From the NCBI GenBank assembly GCA_021783525.1, contig JAJXTT010000115.1, forward strand, positions 1 to 6,228: a stretch of DNA of 6,228 nucleotides, given 5' to 3'. The notes beneath the pieces are model-generated. The model saw nothing but the letters and a program-made list of their open reading frames with translations, had not been told where the DNA came from and made no database searches. The position numbers and the translations under genes were made by a program. The DNA is from Pseudomonadota bacterium. Its GTDB lineage: Bacteria; Pseudomonadota; Gammaproteobacteria; Burkholderiales; Gallionellaceae. This document shows positions 1 to 5,912 of this stretch, piece after piece. Each line of letters begins with the position of its first letter. The first letter of the stretch is position 1.

Positions 1-395
1 AGCGCGGCATGTCGGCGACGATTTCGGAATGGCTGATGGCGGCCGAGTACATCGCTGCACGCGGCAACCACAACATCATTTTCTGCGAGCGCGGCATCCG
101 CACTTTCGAGACTGCGTACCGCAACGTCCTGGACGTGACGGCTATCCCTGTCTTGAAGAAAGAGACCCACTTGCCGGTGATCGTCGATCCGTCGCATGCG
201 GGCGGCAAGGCGTGGATGGTGCCGGCACTGTCGCAGGCCGCCATCGCCGCCGGTGCGGACGGCCTTCTGGTCGAGATGCACCCCAGCCCGTGCGACGCAT
301 GGTGCGATGCGGACCAGGCACTGACACCGGGCGAGCTGAAGAAGCTGATGGGTACGCTGGGTGCAATCGCCGGGGCGATCGGGCGGACGCTGTAA
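1..395 (+). CDS. aroF: 3-deoxy-7-phosphoheptulonate (DAHP) synthase, C-terminal part (5' end outside window)
   Basis: This enzyme condenses phosphoenolpyruvate with erythrose 4-phosphate, the first step of the shikimate pathway, in the cytoplasm. The open frame runs from base 3 (Arg-Gly before the first visible Met), so the Met codon at 9 is internal and about 130 C-terminal residues are present. The fragment carries CERGIRTFE, then VIVDPSHAGG, then VEMHPSP and a WCDADQAL stretch. These are hallmarks of the TIM-barrel DAHP synthases of the Bacillus/Thermotoga type. By family knowledge, His (codon 195-197), Glu (273-275) and Asp (306-308) are metal ligands, and all three are present. The GPCS-type metal-binding Cys and any N-terminal regulatory ACT-like domain would lie upstream and cannot be judged. 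The stop is three bases before tyrA, so the two are probably cotranscribed and translationally coupled. The family is secure. The symbol is less so, because aroF, aroG and aroA are used inconsistently for this type. Confidence 0.93.
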   Translation, partial: RGMSATISEWLMAAEYIAARGNHNIIFCERGIRTFETAYRNVLDVTAIPVLKKETHLPVIVDPSHAGGKAWMVPALSQAAIAAGADGLLVEMHPSPCDAWCDADQALTPGELKKLMGTLGAIAGAIGRTL

Positions 396-398
396 GTC

Positions 399-1268
399 AT
401 GCGGCCCGCTTTTCGAAAAGTCGTCATCTTTGGCGCAGGATTGATTGGCGGGTCGTTCTCCCTGGCGTTGCGCAAGGCAGGGGCCGCAGGCGAAGTGATC
501 GGTTTCGGGCGCAGCTCGGCGACGCTGGAAGAAGCCAGGCAGCTCGGCATCCTTGATCGCATCGGCAGCGATGTGGCGCAAGAAGTGTGCGATGCGGACA
601 TTGTTCTGCTGGCCACGCCCGTGGCACAGATGGCGGATATCTTTGTGCGTATCGCACCATATCTCGGAGCCGACACGCTGGTCACCGATGGCGGTAGCAC
701 CAAGAGCGACGTGGTTGCCGCGGCCCGCGCCAACCTGGGCGACAGGATCTCGCAATTCGTCCCCGCACACCCGATCGCCGGAGCCGAGAAAAGCGGCGCC
801 TCCGCGGCGCAGACCGACCTGTATCAGGGCAAGAAGGTCGTGTTGACGCCGTTGCCGGAGAATTCGAAAGAAGCGGTGGCACGCATCCGCAAAGCCTGGC
901 AATCATGCGGCGCGGTGGTGAGCGAGCTGACGCCGCAACAGCACGACGAAGTATTCGCCGCCGTGAGCCATCTGCCGCACCTGCTGTCGTTTGCGCTGGT
1001 GCATGACCTGGCGCAACGCGACAACCGCGACCAATTGCTGTCCTTCGCCGCCAGCGGCTTCCGCGACTTCACCCGCATCGCGGCCAGCAGCCCGGAGATG
1101 TGGCGCGACATCAGCCTGGCCAATCGGGAGGCTTTGCTGAAAGAAGTGAAGCGCTACGCGGATGAGCTTTATGTCGTATATGAGGCGCTCGAAAACAGCG
1201 ATGCCGCCAAACTGGAAGAGATTTTCAGCGAGGCGCGCAAGGTGCGCAGCGGCTGGACGCAACAATAA
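399..1268 (+). CDS. tyrA: Prephenate dehydrogenase (TyrA family)
   Basis: The enzyme oxidatively decarboxylates prephenate to 4-hydroxyphenylpyruvate (or arogenate to tyrosine) with NAD(P)+, in the tyrosine branch. The 289-residue product starts with a Rossmann fold: GAGLIGGS at residues 12-19 is the dinucleotide-binding loop. ADIVLLATPV and LVTDGGSTKS follow. HPIAGAEKSG (His124-Gly133) is the catalytic-histidine motif of the family, and SHLPH (His191, His194) plus the GFRDFTRIAASSPEMW stretch mark the helical substrate-binding and dimerization domain. The protein ends soon after this domain, so there is no C-terminal ACT domain and no fused chorismate mutase or EPSP synthase. The ATG at 399 places the GxGxxG loop at the usual distance from the N-terminus. 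No strong Shine-Dalgarno is visible, which fits coupling to the gene ending three bases upstream. Whether it prefers prephenate or arogenate, and NAD or NADP, cannot be read safely. Confidence 0.95.
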   Translation: MRPAFRKVVIFGAGLIGGSFSLALRKAGAAGEVIGFGRSSATLEEARQLGILDRIGSDVAQEVCDADIVLLATPVAQMADIFVRIAPYLGADTLVTDGGSTKSDVVAAARANLGDRISQFVPAHPIAGAEKSGASAAQTDLYQGKKVVLTPLPENSKEAVARIRKAWQSCGAVVSELTPQQHDEVFAAVSHLPHLLSFALVHDLAQRDNRDQLLSFAASGFRDFTRIAASSPEMWRDISLANREALLKEVKRYADELYVVYEALENSDAAKLEEIFSEARKVRSGWTQQ

Positions 1269-1284
1269 CTACACTTCTTAGAGT

Positions 1285-3243
1285 ATGACTCAGCACGAAT
1301 CTATTGATCTCCCTCCTTTGTTGTCTGCGCGCGGCACCGTGCGTCTGCCCGGTTCCAAAAGTATTTCCAATCGCGTGTTGTTGCTGGCGGCGCTGGCCGA
1401 AGGCACGACGACAGTGCGCGACCTGCTGCATTCCGACGATACCGAGCGCATGCTGGATGCCTTGCGCATATTGGGCGTGCAGGTGGAGTCGCTCGGCGAT
1501 AACGCCTATCGCATCACGGGTTGCGGCGGGAATTTCCCGAACAAGGAAGCCAAATTGTTCCTTGGCAATGCGGGCACCGCTTTTCGTCCACTGACGGCGG
1601 CGTTGGCGTTGGCTGGCGGCAGCTATGAATTATCCGGTGTGCCACGCATGCACGAGCGGCCCATCGGTGACCTGGTCGATGCCTTGCGCCAACTCGGCGC
1701 GGACATTCGCTATCTGGGCAACGAGGGCTTTCCGCCGTTGCAGATTTCTCCGGCGAAATTGGCTGGCGATATTGTGGAAGTACGCGGCGATGTATCGAGC
1801 CAGTTCCTGACGGGTTTGTTGATGGCGTTGCCATTGGCAGGACAGACGGTGAGAGTCGAGGTGGTCGGCGACCTGATTTCCAAGCCGTACATCGAGATCA
1901 CGCTGGCGATGATGGCGCGTTTTGGTGTGCGAGTGGAGCGGCATGAGTGGCGCAGCTTTGTGGTGTTCGGCGGCCAGCATTATGCGTCGCCCAAAGAGAT
2001 ATATGTCGAGGGCGATGCTTCGTCCGCCTCGTATTTTCTCGCGGCAGGTGCAATCGGCGGCGGGCCGCTTCGCGTCGAAGGGGTGGGCCAGAACAGCGTA
2101 CAGGGCGACGTGCGCTTTGCCGAAGAACTGGCCAAGATGGGCGTGCACGTCAGCATGGGCGAGAACTGGATGGAAGCCAGCGGGCCAGCGGATGGCAAGC
2201 TCAAAGCCATCGACCTCGACTGCAACCATATTCCCGATGCGGCAATGACGCTGGCCGTTGCGGCTCTGTTCGCCGACGGCACGACCACGCTGCGCAACAT
2301 CGCCAGCTGGCGTGTGAAAGAGACCGACCGCATCGCAGCCATGGCGACCGAGCTGCGCAAGGCGGGTGCGACGGTAGAAGAGGGCGCAGACTATATCCGC
2401 ATCACGCCACCAGCTTCTCGATCCTCGATCCTTGATCCTCAATCCGGTATCGACACTTACGACGACCACCGCATGGCGATGTGTTTCTCGCTGGCAGCCT
2501 TTGGCGGAGCAGGTATTCGCATCAACGATCCGAAGTGCGTCGCCAAGACCTTCCCTGAATATTTCGCCGCGTTTGCCAAAGTGACGCAGGCCGTGCCGGT
2601 GATTGCCATAGACGGCCCCTCCGCCTCCGGCAAGGGCACGGTGGCGCAGCGCGTGGCGAGGTCGCTGGGCATGCATTATCTCGACAGCGGAGCCCTGTAC
2701 CGTTTATTGGGCTTGGCTGCCCGAAAACGCGGCATCGGCCTGGATGATGAAATCAGACTGGCGGAACTGGCCGGGCAAGTCGATATCCGCTTTATGGGTG
2801 AGGATATTTGGCTGGATGGGGCCAAGGTGGGCGACGAATTGCGCACCGAAGAAGCAGGCACCGCAGCCTCCAGAATAGCGGCCTTGCCCAGGGTACGCGC
2901 GGCTTTGCTCGATAAACAAAGGGCTTTCAGGCGTGCCCCGGGGCTGGTGGCGGATGGACGCGACATGGCGTCGGTGGTTTTCCCGGATTCGGTGCTAAAA
3001 ATATTTTTGACTGCAAGTGCCGAAGCGCGGGCCGAGCGCAGATATAAACAGTTGAAAGAAAAAGGGATGAGTGCTAATATCGCCGCCCTTTTGCAGGATA
3101 TACAAGCGCGCGACGAACGTGATACTCAACGTAGCGTGGCTCCTCTGCAACAGGCGCAAGGTGCGAGCTTGCTGGATACGACCCCTCTGAACATCGAGCA
3201 GGCAGTCCAGGAAGTGCTTAGCCGCTACCATGCAGTGAAGTGA
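1285..3243 (+). CDS. aroA-cmk: Bifunctional EPSP synthase / cytidylate kinase fusion
   Basis: One uninterrupted 652-residue frame joins two enzymes. Residues 1 to about 435 are 3-phosphoshikimate 1-carboxyvinyltransferase: LPGSKSISNR (Lys25), LGNAGTAFRPL (93-103), SSQ (171-173), the Asp318 region (NHIPDAAMT), VKETDRI (Lys345, Glu346, Arg349) and TYDDHRMAM (His395, Arg396). These match class I AroA enzymes. From about residue 437 the protein is CMP/dCMP kinase: P-loop GPSASGKGT (444-452), YLDSGALYR (465-473), ADGRDMASVVFPD (GRD at 558-560) and RDERD (609-613) before SVAPL. Both halves are near normal length and keep the catalytic motifs, so both activities are expected. There is almost no linker. 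Such fusions are known in betaproteobacteria. Oddities: a 7-bp tandem repeat at 2417-2444 encodes extra residues 378-387 just before TYDDHRM, and Ala-Ser replaces the common Gly-Thr after GRDM. The gene starts 16 bases after tyrA with only a weak Shine-Dalgarno. Confidence 0.96.
   Translation: MTQHESIDLPPLLSARGTVRLPGSKSISNRVLLLAALAEGTTTVRDLLHSDDTERMLDALRILGVQVESLGDNAYRITGCGGNFPNKEAKLFLGNAGTAFRPLTAALALAGGSYELSGVPRMHERPIGDLVDALRQLGADIRYLGNEGFPPLQISPAKLAGDIVEVRGDVSSQFLTGLLMALPLAGQTVRVEVVGDLISKPYIEITLAMMARFGVRVERHEWRSFVVFGGQHYASPKEIYVEGDASSASYFLAAGAIGGGPLRVEGVGQNSVQGDVRFAEELAKMGVHVSMGENWMEASGPADGKLKAIDLDCNHIPDAAMTLAVAALFADGTTTLRNIASWRVKETDRIAAMATELRKAGATVEEGADYIRITPPASRSSILDPQSGIDTYDDHRMAMCFSLAAFGGAGIRINDPKCVAKTFPEYFAAFAKVTQAVPVIAIDGPSASGKGTVAQRVARSLGMHYLDSGALYRLLGLAARKRGIGLDDEIRLAELAGQVDIRFMGEDIWLDGAKVGDELRTEEAGTAASRIAALPRVRAALLDKQRAFRRAPGLVADGRDMASVVFPDSVLKIFLTASAEARAERRYKQLKEKGMSANIAALLQDIQARDERDTQRSVAPLQQAQGASLLDTTPLNIEQAVQEVLSRYHAVK
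2417..2444 (+). repeat. Four tandem 7-bp repeats (CTCGATC) inside aroA-cmk
   Basis: The units are CTCGATC, CTCGATC, CTTGATC and CTCAATC, so the first two are perfect and the last two each differ by one base. Seven is not a multiple of three, so the repeat reads through all frames and gives a heptapeptide period of the type SILDPRS; here it appears as RSSILDPQS. It lies between ITPP (373-376) and TYDDHRM of the EPSP synthase domain. Compared with E. coli AroA as I remember it, this stretch is about five residues longer. Gain or loss of one unit would shift the frame and remove the end of AroA and all of Cmk. Three units together would keep it. Confidence 0.85.
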
Positions 3244-3493
3244 AACACGCGAAGCACGTTTGCCTCCTCGCCCAGGAGTTATAGATTGCCTTTCACGTTT
3301 GTCCTTTCTCCCGCATGCGGGAGAGAGTTAGAGAGAGGGGATTTATGCGGGAGAGGATTGAGGTGAGGGAGCGGGCACGTTGTTTCAAATGTGGGTGATT
3401 TCATTTGCCCGCAGGAGTCCAGATAGAGCCTTTCTGTCTGGGTTGACTAACTAACCCCCGCTCATCACGGGATTGTCCTCAAGGTATACCAAA
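3244..3493 (+). promoter_or_regulatory. aroA-cmk to rpsA intergenic region with rpsA leader
   Basis: This 250-bp stretch has no credible gene. It contains the repeat element at 3304-3369 and, nearer rpsA, a candidate leader hairpin with arms GGGTT (3440-3444) and AACCC (3453-3457), then a weaker CCCG/CGGG pair (3457-3460 and 3468-3471). A TTGACT at 3443-3448 looks like a -35 box but has no acceptable -10 at the right distance. The rpsA ribosome binding site AAGG is at 3481-3484, nine bases before the ATG. A promoter for the highly expressed rpsA is expected here, and S1 is known to repress its own mRNA in E. coli through a structured leader. Neither is proven by this sequence. Confidence 0.4.
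3304..3369. repeat. Intergenic palindrome plus degenerate direct repeat
   Basis: A perfect 18-bp palindrome, TCTCCCGCATGCGGGAGA, lies at 3307-3324. As RNA it could form a stem 3304-3313/3318-3327 with a CATG loop and one G-U pair. The right half and its flank recur 30 bp further on: 3315-3339 and 3345-3369 match at 19 of 25 positions, starting with the identical ATGCGGGAGAG. The left arm at 3307-3315 could therefore pair with either copy. The composition (CTCTCCCGC/GCGGGAGAG with flanking CCCTCACC-like sequence on the minus strand) resembles dispersed intergenic repeats of beta- and gammaproteobacteria. That resemblance is from memory. No T-run follows, so it is not a standard intrinsic terminator. 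Confidence 0.7.
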
Positions 3494-5203
3494 ATGACTG
3501 CAGTTGCTGAAATGGAAAATTTTGCATCAATGTTTGAAGAGAGCCTGAATCGCAAAGAAATGCGCGCAGGTGAATTGATTACGGCCCAAGTCGTTCGCGT
3601 CGAGCAGAACGTGGTAGTAGTGAATGCCGGATTGAAGTCCGAAAGTTTTATTCCCGTTGAAGAATTCAAAGACGCAGCGGGCGCAGTTGAAGTCAAGGCA
3701 GGTGATTTCGTCACCGTCGCCATCGAATCCCTGGAAAATGGTTACGGCGAAACGCGCTTGTCGCGCGAGAAGGCCAAGCGTCTGGCTGCCTGGATTGATC
3801 TGGAACAGGCAATGGAAGAAGGCCGTATCGTTGAAGGTTATGTCAGCGGCAAGGTCAAGGGCGGTCTGACTGCCATGGTGAACGGCATCCGCGCATTCCT
3901 GCCCGGTTCGCTGGTTGATACACGTCCGGTCAAGGACACCACACCGTACGAAAACAAGACCATGGAACTCAAGGTCATCAAGCTGGATCGCAAGCGCAAT
4001 AACGTGGTGGTTTCCCGCCGCGCTGTGCTGGAAGCATCGCAAGGTGCCGATCGCGAGTCCCTGCTGGAAAACCTGAAGGAAGGCGCGATCGTCAAGGGCA
4101 TCGTCAAGAACATCACTGATTACGGTGCATTCGTTGACCTGGGCGGTATCGACGGCCTGCTGCACATCACCGACCTGGCATGGCGCCGCGTGAAGCATCC
4201 GTCCGAAGTCCTGACGGTTGGCGACGAAGTCGAAGCCAAGATCCTGAAATTCGACCAGGAAAAGAACCGCGTTTCCCTGGGCATCAAGCAAATGGGCGAC
4301 GATCCGTGGAATGGTCTGGCACGTCGCTACCCGCAAGGCACACGCCTGTTCGGCAAGGTGACCAACCTGACCGACTACGGTGCATTCGTTGAAATCGAGC
4401 AGGGTATCGAAGGTCTGGTACACGTGTCCGAAATGGACTGGACCAACAAGAACGTGCATCCGTCCAAGGTTGTAGCGCTGGGCGACGAAGTGGAAGTCAT
4501 GATCCTCGAGATCGACGAAGCTCGCCGCCGTATCTCCCTGGGCATGAAGCAGTGCAAGTCCAATCCATGGGACGACTTTGCGCTCAACCACAAGAAGGGA
4601 GACAAAGTTAAGGGCGCGATCAAGTCCATCACCGACTTCGGCGTGTTTATCGGCCTGGAAGGCGGCATCGACGGCCTGGTGCACCTGTCCGACCTGTCCT
4701 GGTCCATCCCCGGCGAAGAAGCCGTGCGCAACTACAAGAAGGGCGACGAACTGGAAGCCCTGGTTCTGGCCATCGACGTCGAGCGCGAGCGCATCTCCCT
4801 GGGCGTGAAGCAACTGGAAGGTGATCCGTTCGGCGGCTTCGTGTCTTCCGGACATGACAAGGGTGCAGTGGTTACCGGCGTGGTCAAGTCGCTGGACGCC
4901 AAGGGCGCCGTAGTGATGCTGGAAGGCGACGTTGAAGCCTACCTGAAGGCTTCCGAAGTTTCCGCCGACCGCGTGGAAGACATCCGCAACCACCTGAAGG
5001 AAGGCGATACCGTCAAGGCGGTCATCATCAACGTGGATCGCAAGAACCGCGGCATCAACCTGTCGATCAAGGCGCTGGACAAGGCTGACACGGCAGCGGC
5101 GATGCAGAAGTTCGCTGCGGAGAACACCAGTACTGCCGGCACGACCAATCTGGGTGCGCTGCTGAAGGCGAAACTGGATTCCAGCAAGGCTGAAGCTCAA
5201 TAA
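3494..5203 (+). CDS. rpsA: 30S ribosomal protein S1
   Basis: S1 binds mRNA on the small subunit and helps initiate translation on structured or weak-Shine-Dalgarno messages. From the ATG at 3494 the protein has 569 residues and six S1 (OB-fold) repeats, at roughly 26-92, 110-178, 197-267, 282-354, 369-441 and 456-524. The first two are divergent ribosome-binding domains (GLKSES and KVKGGLTAMVNGIRAFLPGS). Domains 3 to 5 have the classic DYGAFVDLGGIDGLLHITD-type RNA-binding pattern, and domain 6 is weaker (KGAVVMLEGDVEAYLKASE). The tail is Ala/Lys rich. The length is normal for betaproteobacteria. The ATG at 3494 is chosen because AAGG stands nine bases upstream. An in-frame TTG at 3473 lies upstream of that site and is unlikely, while ATG 3512 (before ENFASMFEESL) is a possible later start. 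The stop TAA overlaps the ihfB ribosome binding site. Confidence 0.97.
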   Translation: MTAVAEMENFASMFEESLNRKEMRAGELITAQVVRVEQNVVVVNAGLKSESFIPVEEFKDAAGAVEVKAGDFVTVAIESLENGYGETRLSREKAKRLAAWIDLEQAMEEGRIVEGYVSGKVKGGLTAMVNGIRAFLPGSLVDTRPVKDTTPYENKTMELKVIKLDRKRNNVVVSRRAVLEASQGADRESLLENLKEGAIVKGIVKNITDYGAFVDLGGIDGLLHITDLAWRRVKHPSEVLTVGDEVEAKILKFDQEKNRVSLGIKQMGDDPWNGLARRYPQGTRLFGKVTNLTDYGAFVEIEQGIEGLVHVSEMDWTNKNVHPSKVVALGDEVEVMILEIDEARRRISLGMKQCKSNPWDDFALNHKKGDKVKGAIKSITDFGVFIGLEGGIDGLVHLSDLSWSIPGEEAVRNYKKGDELEALVLAIDVERERISLGVKQLEGDPFGGFVSSGHDKGAVVTGVVKSLDAKGAVVMLEGDVEAYLKASEVSADRVEDIRNHLKEGDTVKAVIINVDRKNRGINLSIKALDKADTAAAMQKFAAENTSTAGTTNLGALLKAKLDSSKAEAQ

Positions 5204-5208
5204 GGAGG
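5201..5208 (+). promoter_or_regulatory. Near-ideal Shine-Dalgarno for ihfB, overlapping the rpsA stop
   Basis: TAAGGAGG is the full complement of the usual 16S rRNA 3' end. Its first three bases are the rpsA stop codon, and the ihfB ATG follows four bases later. A ribosome terminating on rpsA would sit on this site, so reinitiation or coupling is likely. It fixes the ihfB start. Confidence 0.85.
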
Positions 5209-5212
5209 AGCG

Positions 5213-5500
5213 ATGACACGTTCTGACCTTATCGCCAAGCTTGCGGAGCGTTACACACAGCTGCTCGGCAAAGACGCCGAGCTGGCTGTCAAAGTAATCC
5301 TGGACAGCATGTCGGCGACTCTGTCGCGCGGCGGCCGTATCGAGATTCGCGGTTTCGGCAGTTTTGCATTGAACTATCGTCCGCCGCGTTTGGGGCGCAA
5401 CCCAAAGTCTGGCGACAAGGTCCAGGTTCCTGCCAAGTACGTGCCTCACTTTAAAGCAGGGAAGGAACTGCGCGAACGGGTGGATTATCTTTCTGCCTGA
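5213..5500 (+). CDS. ihfB: Integration host factor subunit beta
   Basis: IHF is an alpha/beta heterodimer that binds specific sites in the minor groove and bends DNA sharply. It acts in nucleoid structure, sigma-54 promoters, replication and recombination. The 95-residue product aligns over its whole length, without visible gaps, with E. coli IHF beta as I remember it. It opens with MTRSDLIAKLAERY, has the saddle signature RIEIRGFGSF (residues 42-51, with Arg46 conserved), then the DNA-embracing arm GRNPKSGDKV in which Pro64 is the intercalating proline, and ends with KYVPHFKAGKELRERV. It is the beta subunit and not HU or IHF alpha, judging from the RYTQLLGKDAELAVK N-terminus, the arm, and the position directly after rpsA, which is typical for ihfB. 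A strong terminator follows 20 bases after the stop. Confidence 0.96.
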   Translation: MTRSDLIAKLAERYTQLLGKDAELAVKVILDSMSATLSRGGRIEIRGFGSFALNYRPPRLGRNPKSGDKVQVPAKYVPHFKAGKELRERVDYLSA

Positions 5501-5520
5501 CGCTGTTCTGAAATGATCCG

Positions 5521-5557
5521 ATTGGCGGCCTGTCGCAAGATGTGCCGCCAATTTTTT
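5521..5557 (+). terminator. Rho-independent terminator after ihfB
   Basis: A perfect 9-bp inverted repeat, ATTGGCGGC (5521-5529) and GCCGCCAAT (5544-5552), encloses a 14-base loop and is followed directly by a run of six T (5552-5557). The stem is GC-rich at its top and starts 20 bases after the ihfB stop. It should end the rpsA-ihfB transcript and separates it from lapA-lapB. Confidence 0.88.
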
Positions 5558-5606
5558 ATCTGTTCATGCTATCGTTGCGCACCGAATTGGAAGCGATAAA
5601 GTCATC

Positions 5607-5912
5607 ATGCGATACTTGATCTGGTCACTGCGTGCCGTATTGTTCCTGCTGCTGCTGGGCTTTGCGGTGAAGAACGACCAACCCGTTGTACTCCGATATT
5701 TCTTCGGCTACGAATGGCAGACTTCCCTTGTCGTCGTGCTGCTGTGTTTTTTTGTGCTCGGTGTAATCATTGGCCTCGTGGCCATGCTGGCCACGTTGCT
5801 TCGACAACGCCGCGAACTCTCTGCGGTAAAACGTGAACTGCAGTTGAAAAACAAATTGTCCGAGATCGATGCTCAGCGTTACCCGATACAACCTCCCGAG
5901 ATATTGAACTGA
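5607..5912 (+). CDS. lapA: LapA family inner-membrane protein (DUF1049)
   Basis: LapA is a small inner-membrane protein that, in E. coli, works with LapB in lipopolysaccharide assembly. The 101-residue product has two predicted membrane segments: about residues 4-22 (LIWSLRAVLFLLLLGFAV) and 40-64 (the SLVVVLLCFFVLGVIIGLV stretch). Between them is a short loop with KNDQPVVLRYFFGYEW, a typical family pattern. After the second segment comes a charged, probably coiled-coil tail (RQRRELSAVKRELQLKNKLSE). It lies downstream of the ihfB terminator, so it needs its own promoter in 5558-5606 or read-through. I see no convincing -35/-10 pair there, only a weak TGCTATCGT resembling an extended -10 at 5568-5575. 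The ribosome binding site is weak. Its stop overlaps the lapB start, which supports joint translation and the assignment. Confidence 0.9.
   Translation: MRYLIWSLRAVLFLLLLGFAVKNDQPVVLRYFFGYEWQTSLVVVLLCFFVLGVIIGLVAMLATLLRQRRELSAVKRELQLKNKLSEIDAQRYPIQPPEILN

Noticed and set aside
29..556. Alternative + strand frame overlapping the DAHP synthase and tyrA
   Set aside because: It is arginine-rich and out of frame with two well-recognized enzymes, which is typical of a shifted frame in GC-rich coding DNA.
1630..2676. 348-codon open frame on the minus strand inside aroA-cmk
   Set aside because: It lies wholly opposite conserved AroA and Cmk motifs, and its translation resembles no family I know; it is a shadow frame.
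3264..3278. CTCCT/AGGAG inverted repeat 20 bases after the cmk stop as a terminator
   Set aside because: The stem is only five base pairs and is followed by TTATAGATT, not a T-run.
3443..3471. TTGACT as the -35 box of an rpsA promoter
   Set aside because: The bases 17 positions downstream (CACGGG) do not resemble a -10 box, and no alternative spacing gives one; the motif is also part of the hairpin loop and arm.
3473..3493. TTG at 3473 as the rpsA start
   Set aside because: It would place the AAGG ribosome binding site inside the gene and add seven residues not typical of S1; ATG 3494 is correctly spaced from AAGG.
3527..5551. 674-codon open frame on the minus strand across rpsA and ihfB
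   Set aside because: It is the mirror of strongly biased codon use in two certain genes, has no recognizable domain, a low-complexity translation and no ribosome binding site, and it covers the ihfB terminator.
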